Source of the DNA: Planctomycetota bacterium
GTDB taxonomy: Bacteria > Planctomycetota > Planctomycetia > Planctomycetales > Planctomycetaceae
Length of the DNA: 61,352 nt
Direction of reading: 5' to 3'
Assembly: GCA_003670925.1 (NCBI GenBank)
Contig: QWQG01000182.1
Span: 1 to 61,352 of the forward strand
How positions within the stretch are numbered: position 1 is the stretch's first letter; each line of letters begins with the position of its first letter. Of this stretch, positions 46,347 through 55,248 are shown in pieces. The notes beneath the pieces are model-generated. The model did not search any database. It was not told the origin of the DNA and was given only the letters and a program-made list of their open reading frames with translations. A program made the position numbers and the translations under genes.

Positions 46347-46892
46347 TTAATCCTCAGCCTTGAACGGCATTCCAAAGGCACGGAGCAAAGCTCGCCCCTC
46401 GTCGTCCGTCATTGCTGTAGTCACAAAAGTAATGTTCATTCCCTGTGTATTCGTCACCGTCTCAGGGTCGATTTCCGGGAAAACCATCTGTTCGTTCAAG
46501 CCGTAGTTGTAATTTCCGCGACCATCAAAACCCTTGGGGCTGACACCGCGAAAGTCACGTACTCGAGGAAGAACAAGCGTGATCAGTCTGTCCAAAAAAT
46601 CATACATTCGCTTGCCACGTAACGTTACTCGGCAACCAATTGGTTGACCCTCACGCAACCGAAAACCTGCGACGGACTTCTTCGCTTTGCAGATCTGGGC
46701 CTTCTGACCAGCTAACTGCGTTAGCTGATCTGCGGCTTGATCCAAGCGTTTACGATCATTAACCGCCTCACCTACACCCATGCTCACCACTATTTTCTGG
46801 AGCTTCGGTATCGAGTGACTGTTAGCGCGGCCCAACGTCTGTTTGAGCTCCGGAACGATCCGTTTGTTGTAATCTTCGAGCAACCGAGCCAT
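46347..46892 (-). CDS. rplE: 50S ribosomal protein uL5
   Basis: A 181-residue 5S rRNA-binding protein with KIVVSMGVGEAVNDRK, GQKAQICKAKKSVAGFR and LPRVRDFRGVSPKGFDGRGNY. It follows rplN directly by 52 bases; rplX is missing from the space between. Confidence 0.98.
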   Translation of the reverse strand: MARLLEDYNKRIVPELKQTLGRANSHSIPKLQKIVVSMGVGEAVNDRKRLDQAADQLTQLAGQKAQICKAKKSVAGFRLREGQPIGCRVTLRGKRMYDFLDRLITLVLPRVRDFRGVSPKGFDGRGNYNYGLNEQMVFPEIDPETVTNTQGMNITFVTTAMTDDEGRALLRAFGMPFKAED

Positions 46893-46944
46893 CTTGTGAA
46901 CTCTTCAAAAACAGCATTCAATTCAGAAACAGACAACAGAAGAA

Positions 46945-47313
46945 CTACACAACTTCGCTTGCGAGACTCACGATTTTCATAAATCGTTTCTCTCTCAACT
47001 CACGAGCTACGGCCCCAAAAATTCGGGTCCCTTTGGGGTTGCCATCGTTGTCAATAATTACGATCGCATTGCGATCAAATTTTACATAGGAACCGTCTGC
47101 ACGACGAGCCGCTTTCTTGGTGCGGACCACTACGCCCTTCACCACCGAACCGGATTTAATCGCGCTGCCAGCCAAGCTTTTTTGTACAGCAACCACCACA
47201 ATATCGCCCAAGCCTGCGTAACGCCTGCGGCTTCCGCCTAAGACCTTGATGCAGCGAGCGGATTTAGCCCCAGAATTGTCGGCTACATCCAGCATTGTTT
47301 GCATCTGAATCAT
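46945..47313 (-). CDS. rplN: 50S ribosomal protein uL14
   Basis: A 122-residue protein with [34 protein letters not shown] and [14 protein letters not shown]-like ([15 protein letters not shown]) blocks. It is separated from rpsQ by 106 bases, the widest gap in this half of the operon, in which no gene was found. Confidence 0.98.
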   Translation of the reverse strand: MIQMQTMLDVADNSGAKSARCIKVLGGSRRRYAGLGDIVVVAVQKSLAGSAIKSGSVVKGVVVRTKKAARRADGSYVKFDRNAIVIIDNDGNPKGTRIFGAVARELREKRFMKIVSLASEVV

Positions 47314-47419
47314 CTGAACACCCCGATCCTGATCTTACAAAAAAACTGCTTCACGGCAGACGTTTAATAACAATCATAACAACTATTGAAGCCCACACCC
47401 CGCTACTAACAGCAGAATG

Positions 47420-47695
47420 CTAGGTTTGAGACGATTCTAGACCCGCCACAACCGCGGCAGCAGCGACCACGCGAACCAAGTCCCAACGCTTCGTTCGTGA
47501 ACGCGGAGGTGCTTCGATAATCTCAACCGTGTCGCCTACTTTGGCAAGCTCACCCTCGTCATGGGCGTGACAGATCGTTCTGCCGCGAATGATCTTTCCG
47601 TATTTCGGATGCTTCATGCGACGTGCGATCTCTACCCGCAGAGTCTTCACCTGACAGCCGGCCACAATTCCAACCAATGTCTTTTTCATCTTCAT
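47420..47695 (-). CDS. rpsQ: 30S ribosomal protein uS17
   Basis: A 91-residue protein with KTLVGIVAGCQVKTLRVEIAR, KYGKIIRGRTICHAHDE and VEIIEAPPRSRTKRWDLVRV. The ATG at 47695 (MKMKKTL) is preferred; a second ATG two codons later is equally plausible, and an upstream TTG is less so. A short Ala/Val-rich tail extends past the usual end. Confidence 0.96.
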   Translation of the reverse strand: MKMKKTLVGIVAGCQVKTLRVEIARRMKHPKYGKIIRGRTICHAHDEGELAKVGDTVEIIEAPPRSRTKRWDLVRVVAAAAVVAGLESSQT

Positions 47696-47713
47696 CTGAA
47701 TTGATACCAAAAA

Positions 47714-47914
47714 TCAGGCTTTTGCGATTTCACGTTCACGCTGAATTGTACGGATCCGGGCGATGCTACGCCGCATCTTTTTCACGTTGCTCGGAACGTC
47801 ATTCCGCTCTGTTGCAGCCTGAAACCGCAGACGAAATAATGCCTGCTGAGTTTCTCGAAGCTCATGCTCCAATTGCTCTACAGACATCTCACGGACCACG
47901 TTTGCTTTCGACAT
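47714..47914 (-). CDS. rpmC: 50S ribosomal protein uL29
   Basis: A 66-residue two-helix protein at the exit tunnel, with MSVEQLEHELRETQQALFRLRFQ and the closing ARIRTIQREREI. It lies between rplP and rpsQ. Confidence 0.97.
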   Translation of the reverse strand: MSKANVVREMSVEQLEHELRETQQALFRLRFQAATERNDVPSNVKKMRRSIARIRTIQREREIAKA

Positions 47915-47947
47915 TTCCTATCACCTTACACACAACATGAACAGCTA

Positions 47948-48367
47948 TCAGATTTCAGGGCGACGCCCAACCAGACGCACCCTCACAGGCAATTTGTGAG
48001 CCACACGCTGAAAACAGCTTTTCGCTGTATCATGCGTGACACCCTTCAACTCAAACAGAACCGTTCCCGGTTTGACAACCGCGACCCAACGATCTGGCTC
48101 GCCTTTTCCCTTACCCATTCGGGTTTCTAACGGTCTCGCAGTTACAGGCTTCTGAGGAAATATCCGAATGTAAACTCGACCCTCTCCGCGAACATACTGC
48201 GTGGCTGCGATTCGACAGGCTTCAATCGTCTGACCAGTAATATGACCTGGATCTACTGACTGCAATGCCCACTCACCAAAGACCACAGTATTGCCGCGAG
48301 TCGCGTTACCTCTTATACGTCCTCTTTGGCTTTTTCGATGCTTGACCCGCTTTGGCATTAACGCCAT
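47948..48367 (-). CDS. rplP: 50S ribosomal protein uL16
   Basis: A 139-residue A-site protein with [29 protein letters not shown] and [20 protein letters not shown]. The ATG at 48367 follows GAGGAG by seven bases. This start is 62 bases inside the 3' end of rpsC, so the two coding regions overlap in different frames. Confidence 0.97.
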   Translation of the reverse strand: MALMPKRVKHRKSQRGRIRGNATRGNTVVFGEWALQSVDPGHITGQTIEACRIAATQYVRGEGRVYIRIFPQKPVTARPLETRMGKGKGEPDRWVAVVKPGTVLFELKGVTHDTAKSCFQRVAHKLPVRVRLVGRRPEI

Positions 48368-49007
48368 CTGCAGTCTCCTCGTTCGAATAGTCGCCCAGAT
48401 CAATCCACACTTTTACACCAATAATCCCCATCGTTGTCGCCGATTCAGCAAGGCCGTAATCGATATGACGCCGAAGGGTCGATAGAGGAATCGATCCTCG
48501 ACTCGCCTTCTCCTGTCGTGACATTTCGGCACCGCCCAAACGCCCCGACATTTGAATTTTCACACCGTAAACACCCGAGCTCATCACTTCATCAAGTGTC
48601 TTCTTGATAGCGCGACGAAAACTTCCTCGCTTTTGCAGCTGCTGGGCTATCTTCATCGCAACAAGCTTTGCGTTGCGATTAGGATTTGTGATCTCGACAA
48701 TCTTTACATCCATCCGGCGTCCAGTCAGCTCTTCAAGCTCAGACTTGAGCTTGTCAACTTCCTGGCCCTTACGCCCAATAATCACACCGGGTCGAGCAGT
48801 GTGCATGTGCACCACTACTTGGTCCCTCGTGCGCTCGATCTCTACTCGTGCGATCTCGGCAAACGCATATTTTGTCGCGACAAATTTGCGGATCTTCTGG
48901 TCTTCCAGAAGGAGATCACCAAACTCACGCTTCGATGCGTACCAACGGCTCCGCCAAGTCTCCATGACTCCGACACGAAAACCGGTTGGCCTGACTTTCT
49001 GACCCAT
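48306..49007 (-). CDS. rpsC: 30S ribosomal protein uS3
   Basis: A 233-residue mRNA-entry protein with MGQKVRPTGFRVG, the KH-domain GVIIGRKGQEVDKLK and the C-terminal domain GRLGGAEMSRQEKASRGSIPLSTLR. The start at 49007 is the family start; an upstream extension is not. The last 20 residues ([14 protein letters not shown] region) are encoded by DNA that also carries the uL16 ribosome binding site and first codons. Confidence 0.97.
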   Translation of the reverse strand: MGQKVRPTGFRVGVMETWRSRWYASKREFGDLLLEDQKIRKFVATKYAFAEIARVEIERTRDQVVVHMHTARPGVIIGRKGQEVDKLKSELEELTGRRMDVKIVEITNPNRNAKLVAMKIAQQLQKRGSFRRAIKKTLDEVMSSGVYGVKIQMSGRLGGAEMSRQEKASRGSIPLSTLRRHIDYGLAESATTMGIIGVKVWIDLGDYSNEETADGVNAKAGQASKKPKRTYKR

Positions 49008-49035
49008 AACACGAACCCTGCTTGAAGCAAACCGT

Positions 49036-49386
49036 TTATGAAATACCCAATTCTGGAGCATCCACAGCCACATGAATGTGCGCCGTTCGGCGACGAATTA
49101 AATTAGCCATGCCCCTTGCCCGAGCATGAACGCGCTTAAACATCGGACCGCCATCCACTCGTGCTTCGGAGATCTTCAGACGATCAGGATTACGAACCCC
49201 GCGATCCTCCGCATTCGCGATTGCGCTCTTCAGCACACTCTCAATGAATCTGGCTCCACGGTTAGGTTCATACGCTAATGCGTTGAGCCCTTGTTCCGCG
49301 GACATCCCTCGGATCATGTCCGCGAACGGACGTACCTTTGTGGGGGAAATTCTTGCAAACTGATGTGAGGCACGTACTGACGCCAT
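49036..49386 (-). CDS. rplV: 50S ribosomal protein uL22
   Basis: A 116-residue tunnel protein with RISPTKVRPFADMIRG, SVLKSAIANAED and DGGPMFKRVHARARGMANLIRRRTAHI. Its ATG lies two bases after the rpsS stop, implying coupled translation. Confidence 0.97.
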   Translation of the reverse strand: MASVRASHQFARISPTKVRPFADMIRGMSAEQGLNALAYEPNRGARFIESVLKSAIANAEDRGVRNPDRLKISEARVDGGPMFKRVHARARGMANLIRRRTAHIHVAVDAPELGIS

Positions 49387-49388
49387 GA

Positions 49389-49658
49389 CTACTTCTTACC
49401 TTTTGAACCATGTCCACGAAATGTTCGGGTGGCGGAAAATTCGCCCAGTTTATGCCCGACCATATCTTCCGTTACATACACACTCATGTGCATGCGACCA
49501 TTGTGAACAAGGAATGTGTGACCAACGAATTCTGGTGAAATCGTACAACGACGAGCCCAAGTCTTCACTGGCTCCTTGCGTCCAGCCGAATTCAGCTTTT
49601 CAACTTTTTCCAGCAGACGAGGGTCTACAAAAGGACCCTTTTTCAACGAGCGACCCAT
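49389..49658 (-). CDS. rpsS: 30S ribosomal protein uS19
   Basis: An 89-residue head protein with [42 protein letters not shown] and [16 protein letters not shown]. It follows rplB by 21 bases. Confidence 0.98.
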   Translation of the reverse strand: MGRSLKKGPFVDPRLLEKVEKLNSAGRKEPVKTWARRCTISPEFVGHTFLVHNGRMHMSVYVTEDMVGHKLGEFSATRTFRGHGSKGKK

Positions 49659-49679
49659 TCAAACACCCTTCCAAAAACC

Positions 49680-50537
49680 TTACAACTTGACCTCACCGTA
49701 ACGCACTGAACGCCGACGCCGGATGATTGCTTTCGCAGATGCCTTCTTCCGATTCCTTGTACGCCCACCTTTTGCTAACTTACCAGTCGGACTACAAGGA
49801 TGACGCCCGCCTGAATTTCTGCCTTCACCACCACCCATCGGGTGAGCGGTTGGGTTCATGGCCGTGCCACGCACCCTCGGTCGAATACCCTTCCAGCGAT
49901 TACGACCAGCTTTGCCGATCACAATGCTGCTATGTTCTGAATTTCCCAAGACCCCAATTGTGGCACGACAGGAACCTGGTAACCGTCGCACTTCGCCGCT
50001 TGGCAAAGTCACCTGCGCCCAGCGACCTTCGCGAGCATTCAAGGTGGCCCCCACGCCAGCGCTTCGGCACAATTGACCACCGCGACCAGGTTGCATTTCT
50101 ATGTTGTGAACCATCGTTCCCGGCGGAATCGAACCCAGCAGCATACAATTCCCAACGTTCGGTTCCAGATTGACACCACTTTCAACGACCATTCCAGCCG
50201 CCAAACCTTCAGGTGCCAATATGTATCGTTTTTCGCCGTCAGCGTACTGCACTAGTGCGATGCGACTGCTGCGATTCGGATCGTACTCAATATGCGTAAC
50301 AGTCCCACGCACGCCGTCTTTATCTCGCTTAAAGTCGATCTTGCGATAGAGCCTTTTGTGGCCGCCCCCGCGATGCAGAGACGTAATCTTGCCTTGGTTG
50401 TTACGACCGCCTTTTTTCTTGGCGCGAATCGTCAACTCTTTTTCCGGGCGCTTCTTCTTGTCCGTGATTTCTGCGAAATCACTGACCGAAGCACCGCGGC
50501 GACCTGGCGTAACTGGTTTGTAAAATCGAATCCCCAT
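49680..50537 (-). CDS. rplB: 50S ribosomal protein uL2
   Basis: A 285-residue protein near the peptidyl-transferase centre. Landmarks are [35 protein letters not shown] and [18 protein letters not shown], which includes the conserved His. The ATG at 50537 is the family start; a GTG three codons upstream is possible. Confidence 0.98.
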   Translation of the reverse strand: MGIRFYKPVTPGRRGASVSDFAEITDKKKRPEKELTIRAKKKGGRNNQGKITSLHRGGGHKRLYRKIDFKRDKDGVRGTVTHIEYDPNRSSRIALVQYADGEKRYILAPEGLAAGMVVESGVNLEPNVGNCMLLGSIPPGTMVHNIEMQPGRGGQLCRSAGVGATLNAREGRWAQVTLPSGEVRRLPGSCRATIGVLGNSEHSSIVIGKAGRNRWKGIRPRVRGTAMNPTAHPMGGGEGRNSGGRHPCSPTGKLAKGGRTRNRKKASAKAIIRRRRSVRYGEVKL

Positions 50538-50588
50538 GACACCCACTCATCCGCACGACCAAATTTTTTTCAGACTTCGACGCCAATC

Positions 50589-50897
50589 TTAAAAGAACGC
50601 AATGCGATCTTCGTCGTGTAGCTTGACCACTGCTTTCTTCCAAGACTTTGTATGCCCAACGACCATCTTGTGCCGGCGCGGTTTGCCGACGCGAGTCTGC
50701 GTTCGTACAGCCACAACCCGCACATTCCATAATTGCTGCACAGCTGCCTTGATGTCCGTCTTCGTGGCGAGCGGATGTACCTCGAACGAATACGCATTCA
50801 GCTTTTCAGAAAGATGCGTACCTTTCTCAGTCACCAACGGTCGACGTATGACCTGATGCGCTTCTAGACTGACACCACTCACAACAAATGAACTCAT
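50589..50897 (-). CDS. rplW: 50S ribosomal protein uL23
   Basis: A 102-residue exit-site protein and docking point for SRP and trigger factor. It has VIRRPLVTEKGT, ATKTDIKAAVQQLWNV and a KPRRHKMVVGHTKSWKKA segment. The ATG at 50897 is preferred over a TTG four codons upstream, with GGA seven bases before it. Confidence 0.96.
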   Translation of the reverse strand: MSSFVVSGVSLEAHQVIRRPLVTEKGTHLSEKLNAYSFEVHPLATKTDIKAAVQQLWNVRVVAVRTQTRVGKPRRHKMVVGHTKSWKKAVVKLHDEDRIAFF

Positions 50898-50936
50898 TGA
50901 ATCATCCAAACCTGAATTTTGCCTTGCAACTGCGAG

Positions 50937-51563
50937 TTACGCTTTGCGACCGAGCAGTCGATCCATTTCGCCGACCGTGATCACTAAATGACGCTGTCGG
51001 AGTAATGTGTATGCGTTAAGATCCGAGCCTGGTAGGATTTCCACGCCCTTAATATTTCTTGCTGACTTCCAAACATTTGGGTTGAGACCTTCAGTCGTCA
51101 ACAATACCGACTTACCAGTCAGTCCGACGGCATTCAGAAATTGGGCAACAACTTTTGTTTTCGGTGCGCTGCACTGCCAACTGTCTAGCATCACTGCCTG
51201 TGCGTCTTGAAATTTGCTGAGTAACGCCATTCGCATTGCTTTACGAATCGCCTTTTTCGGCATTCTGTAGTAATAATCACGCGGCTTCTTAGCGAATGCG
51301 TGACCGCCCCCACGCCGCACGGGCGTTCGAATTGCCCCGGCGCGAGCCCGGCCAGTGCCCTTTTGCTTGAAGAGCTTGCGCGTGCTACCGGACACCATGC
51401 CGCGTGACTTTGTTTGCACCTCACCTAAACGGCGATTTGCGTTATACATCACGACCGCATCGTGCAGCAACTGATTGCAAATGACGTCAGAAACTTCTGA
51501 CGGCTCAAATGCATAAGTGCCACACTCTGCACCAGCCATATTTCGAACAGGAACGGAAATCAT
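50937..51563 (-). CDS. rplD: 50S ribosomal protein uL4
   Basis: A 208-residue tunnel-constriction protein with RKLFKQKGTGRARAGAIRTP and GGGHAFAKKPRDYYYRMPKK. The start at 51563 (MISVPVRN) is the only ATG; it lies 17 bases after the rplC stop. In E. coli uL4 regulates its own operon; the sequence does not show whether that holds here. Confidence 0.97.
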   Translation of the reverse strand: MISVPVRNMAGAECGTYAFEPSEVSDVICNQLLHDAVVMYNANRRLGEVQTKSRGMVSGSTRKLFKQKGTGRARAGAIRTPVRRGGGHAFAKKPRDYYYRMPKKAIRKAMRMALLSKFQDAQAVMLDSWQCSAPKTKVVAQFLNAVGLTGKSVLLTTEGLNPNVWKSARNIKGVEILPGSDLNAYTLLRQRHLVITVGEMDRLLGRKA

Positions 51564-51580
51564 GAAATCACCGACCAATA

Positions 51581-52279
51581 TCAAATGCGATTCTTGACGG
51601 AACGACGCACCACCACATAACCACCGGTTGGGCCAGGGACCGCGCCCCGTACGAGCAATATGTTTGACTCGCCATCAACCCGCACCAGTCTGAGATTCTT
51701 AGATGTCACACGCTCGCAACCATAATGGCCCGGCATCTTAGTACCTGCGAGCACCCTAGAAGGGTCCGCACTTTGACCAATCGAACCACCGTGTCGATGC
51801 ACTCGTTTTGCACCATGGCTTGCTGGCATACCCCCGAAGTTATGCCTTCGCATAACCCCGGTAAACCCGCGACCTCGTGATACGCCTATGACGTCCACGA
51901 ACTTCAAGCCTTCCAGCAGTGTTGGTCCGACAACTTGACCCACTTCTAGGCCGTGAGCAGAGTCTTTACAGCGAAATTCGCGCACAAACCGCTTAGGTTC
52001 ACATTCAGCCTTTGCGATCGGGGCAACGCCAGCCATGCTGCGAGACTGTTGTCTTCGACCATTGAGTACGGCAACATGGCCGCGCACTGAGCGCGACGAC
52101 TTGGCTCGGGAACGATCAGCGAATCCGATCTGCACGGCATCGTAGCCGTCCCGATCCATGGAGCGGATCTGAAGCACAACGCACGGGCCAGCCTCAATGA
52201 CAGTTACAGGCACAATCACGCCGTCGGCGTCATAGACCTGAGTCATTCCAATTTTTCGACCAAGTAAACCAACTGACAT
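51581..52279 (-). CDS. rplC: 50S ribosomal protein uL3
   Basis: A 232-residue protein with GLLGRKIGMTQVYDADG, GRGFTGVMRRHNFGGMPASHG and HRHGGSIGQSADPSRVLAGTKMPGH. It is the second gene of the operon, 86 bases after rpsJ. Confidence 0.98.
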   Translation of the reverse strand: MSVGLLGRKIGMTQVYDADGVIVPVTVIEAGPCVVLQIRSMDRDGYDAVQIGFADRSRAKSSRSVRGHVAVLNGRRQQSRSMAGVAPIAKAECEPKRFVREFRCKDSAHGLEVGQVVGPTLLEGLKFVDVIGVSRGRGFTGVMRRHNFGGMPASHGAKRVHRHGGSIGQSADPSRVLAGTKMPGHYGCERVTSKNLRLVRVDGESNILLVRGAVPGPTGGYVVVRRSVKNRI

Positions 52280-52365
52280 AGCTCTGCACCCGCGAGCAGA
52301 AAGTAGAAAGAGACAAGCCTTAACGGCCCGCCAGAACAGACGACACTAATCACAATCAATCAAAA

Positions 52366-52692
52366 CTAGCTTGTAGCCGTTGCTTTGATTTTTATATCAA
52401 CCCCAGCCGGCAACGAGAGCTTGTTCAAAGCATCCACCGTCTTACCAGTGGGCTGAATGATGTCGATCAGCCGCTTATGCGTCCGAATTTCGAATTGCTC
52501 ACGTGACTTTTTGTCAATGTGAGGACTTCGAAGCACCGTGTACCGCTCTATTCGAGTCGGCAACGGAACCGGACCATGAACGATTGCCCCTGTACGCTTT
52601 GCTGTATCGACTATTTCCGCTGCAGACTGATCCAGCACGGAGTGGTCATACGCTTCCATCCGAATTCGGATACATTCTTCTGCACCAGCCAC
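52366..52692 (-). CDS. rpsJ: 30S ribosomal protein uS10
   Basis: A 108-residue protein, also the NusE antitermination factor. It has [50 protein letters not shown] and THKRLIDI. It starts at GTG (52692) with AAGG about ten bases upstream. It is the first gene of the operon, about 60 bases from the predicted transcription start. Confidence 0.97.
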   Translation of the reverse strand: MAGAEECIRIRMEAYDHSVLDQSAAEIVDTAKRTGAIVHGPVPLPTRIERYTVLRSPHIDKKSREQFEIRTHKRLIDIIQPTGKTVDALNKLSLPAGVDIKIKATATS

Positions 52693-52761
52693 CGCAAACC
52701 GCCTTGAGCAAACTAGTTACGTAAAACGAAACCGTACCCCCCGAGAAACGGGGAATCGCGG

Positions 52762-52790
52762 ATTGTAAAGTTCGTGTGTGTTTCTGTCAA
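52762..52790 (-). promoter_or_regulatory. sigma70-type promoter of the S10-spc-alpha operon
   Basis: On the minus strand TTGACA (52785-52790, perfect) and TACAAT (52762-52767, five of six) are 17 bases apart. Transcription would start near 52755 and give a leader of about 60 bases before the rpsJ GTG. The leader begins with a small hairpin, CCCCG-TTTCT-CGGGG (52739-52753). The promoter lies after the fusA stop, so fusA need not be part of this operon. Confidence 0.75.
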
Positions 52791-52842
52791 TCAATAGGCA
52801 ACAGAAATCACATACTTCGGCAGAACGTCTCTGAAACTGAAA

Positions 52843-54924
52843 TCACATCATGTGATCTACTGCACTTGATGGTGCAATTTCATAGCGGCAGGGCTGCATC
52901 GTGTAGGATGCCCGACCTTGAGAAAGACTCCGGATCTGATTTGAGTAGCCGAACATTTGGACGAGCGGCGCTTCACATTCAAGCACATGCAAGTCGCCAC
53001 GCCGGTTGGAATTCATGATGACTGCCCGTCGAGAATTCAAATCTGACTGGATATTTCCAAGGAATTCCTCGGGTGTTACAACCTCTAATGACATGATTGG
53101 TTCAAGGATCGCCATTTTACCGTCGCTCAAGACTTTTCGAAATGCATCCGCTGCTGCCATTCGAATGGCCACCTCGTTGCTTTCGCCTTCTCGATAACTG
53201 ACCGACGTGATGGTGAGACTCAAACCCATCATAGGGTTGCCGTAAACCCCGCCACCTTCCGCTTCTTTCTGAATAGATTCCAGCAGGATCTGGAGTGCTG
53301 GCTTGGGGAGTGCTTCGGTTGGGAGGTGATGTCCGACGATGATCCCGGTGGTTCCATCTTTGATTTCTTGCGCGCGGAGTGAGACGCCAAAACCAATGAC
53401 TCCCGAAGGCAGATGCTTAGAAAAATCGATGTTTACGGTGATTTCGCCAGTCAATCGTTCCCGATAGCTGACGCGCGGCTTGTGGAATCGCACCTTCAAA
53501 TTGAAATCACGCTCCATGCGGTGTTGAATGACTTCCAGATGCAATTCGCCCATTCCACTGATAATCGTCTGCCCGGTTTCGGCATTGGATTTGACGTGAA
53601 ATGTCGGATCCTGACGCTCCAGTCGCTTGAGTGTTTCATCAAGTTTTTTGCGGTCATTGCTCGATTCTGGCTCAATCGCCATGGAAATTACGGTTTCTGG
53701 AAACACGATGGATTCTAGGGCGATTGGCGACTGCGGGTCGCACAAAGTGTCACCTGTGGCAGAATCCCGCGGTCCAATAATGCCGCAGATGTCTCCTGTC
53801 TCGACTGTTTCCACTTTTTGGCGGGAATCAGACTGAATGTGCCAGAGTTGCGTAACCATCTCCTTCTTCCCGGTGCGTGGGTTCAACAGCTTGGAGTTCC
53901 CGGTGAGAACACCAGAATAGACACGCGCAAAATACAAATCGCCATGTGCTTCCGCTTGGACCTTAAACAACAGCACACAGACCGGTTCATCCACGGCAGG
54001 CTTGCGTACGCTCGTCTGGCCTACCTGTTTTCCGGAGGGAATCAGGCCTTCCACGGGCGGGCGGTCGAGTGGGCTTGGCAGAAAATCGCGGACACCATCG
54101 ATCACCGGCTGGACACCCACATAATCGAGCGATGCTCCGCAAAATACGGGGTATAGTGTGCCGCTGAGAGTCGCTTTTCGGATGGCCGCAATCACGACAT
54201 CGTGGGGCACGGAATCCCCTTCGATGCAGGCTGCCATGACGTCATCATCGATTTCTGACAATACGTCATACAGTTCCGACCGCCACAGAACAGCGTCTTC
54301 CTGATATTCTGAGGGAATCTCTTCCACGCGGAATTCTAGGCCTCTGGACTCAGCATCCCAGTACATCGCCTTCATTGTCAGAAGGTCGATCACACCCGTG
54401 AACCCGTCGGTATTTGTCGTCGGGCCAGCTCCGATCGGAATCTGCAACGGCAGCGTCTTACACTTCAATCGGTCGCGAATTTGATTTAAAACACGGTCAA
54501 AACTCGCCCCGATGCGGTCCATTTTGTTGATAAAACATATTCTGGGCACACCGTATTTCGTAGCCTGACGCCAAACGGTTTCACTTTGAGCCTCCACTCC
54601 CTCAACCGCGCTGAAGATCACGACCGCTCCGTCTAACACGCGCAGACTGCGTTCGACTTCCGCCGTGAAATCCACATGTCCCGGCGTGTCGATGAGATTG
54701 ATCGTGCAGCCTTTCCACGGACATGTCACCGCCGCCGAATAGATTGTGATGCCTCGCTGCGCCTCTTCAGGATCGAAATCGGTCTCGGTGGTTCCATCAT
54801 CAACGTTTCCCATCCGGTGCGAAGCCCCCGTGTAATAAAGGATTCGCTCGGTCGTGGTCGTCTTTCCGGCATCGATATGAGCAATAATGCCAATGTTTCG
54901 GATAGATTCAATTGCGCGAGACAT
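52843..54924 (-). CDS. fusA: elongation factor G with divergent domain IV
   Basis: A 693-residue translational GTPase. The G domain is complete: [13 protein letters not shown] (Lys21), RGITI switch I, DTPGHVDF and NKMD. Domain III has GMGELHLEV and domain [19 protein letters not shown] plus [18 protein letters not shown]. Domain IV lacks the SGGxGQYG block of ordinary EF-G; the same place reads [20 protein letters not shown]. Mitochondrial EF-G2, a ribosome-recycling factor, also lacks that block, and planctomycetes are known to carry two EF-Gs (spdEFG1 and spdEFG2). This may be the recycling-type paralogue. It lies upstream of rpsJ but without rpsL, rpsG or tuf. No obvious ribosome binding site precedes the ATG. 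Confidence 0.9.
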   Translation of the reverse strand: MSRAIESIRNIGIIAHIDAGKTTTTERILYYTGASHRMGNVDDGTTETDFDPEEAQRGITIYSAAVTCPWKGCTINLIDTPGHVDFTAEVERSLRVLDGAVVIFSAVEGVEAQSETVWRQATKYGVPRICFINKMDRIGASFDRVLNQIRDRLKCKTLPLQIPIGAGPTTNTDGFTGVIDLLTMKAMYWDAESRGLEFRVEEIPSEYQEDAVLWRSELYDVLSEIDDDVMAACIEGDSVPHDVVIAAIRKATLSGTLYPVFCGASLDYVGVQPVIDGVRDFLPSPLDRPPVEGLIPSGKQVGQTSVRKPAVDEPVCVLLFKVQAEAHGDLYFARVYSGVLTGNSKLLNPRTGKKEMVTQLWHIQSDSRQKVETVETGDICGIIGPRDSATGDTLCDPQSPIALESIVFPETVISMAIEPESSNDRKKLDETLKRLERQDPTFHVKSNAETGQTIISGMGELHLEVIQHRMERDFNLKVRFHKPRVSYRERLTGEITVNIDFSKHLPSGVIGFGVSLRAQEIKDGTTGIIVGHHLPTEALPKPALQILLESIQKEAEGGGVYGNPMMGLSLTITSVSYREGESNEVAIRMAAADAFRKVLSDGKMAILEPIMSLEVVTPEEFLGNIQSDLNSRRAVIMNSNRRGDLHVLECEAPLVQMFGYSNQIRSLSQGRASYTMQPCRYEIAPSSAVDHMM

Positions 54925-55248
54925 GAGCAGGAATGACCGTCAAAAGGAATGTTTCAGAAATCGCCAGACACATAAGGCGAGGGTAATACTACTCTCAGCA
55001 GTGGCAGAGCCGCGAACATTATCAGCTTCATCGATTGATGACTAATGTCCGAAACGACAGTGGAGAATTGTTCAAATTGAATGTGTCCGGCTGATTCTTG
55101 TTTGCGCAGTCCGATGCGATGATCGCGCGCGGGTGTGTTTTTTTGCGGAGACGGATCGCCAACGCCAATGGCTGAATGGCGAGATCGTCATTGTGACACC
55201 ACCCAAATCCCTTGCCGACGTTTCACTTTCGGTCAGTCGGTTGTTCCG
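54925..55248. other. intergenic region upstream of fusA, nothing recognised
   Basis: No gene, clear promoter or terminator could be supported in the 324 bases between fusA and the arrestin-like gene, both on the minus strand. In particular no tuf, rpsG or rpsL fragment is present. Confidence 0.5.

Noticed and set aside
52843-55248. Complete str operon (rpsL-rpsG-fusA-tuf)
   Set aside because: Only fusA is present; the flanks were read on both strands and contain no uS12, uS7 or EF-Tu sequence.
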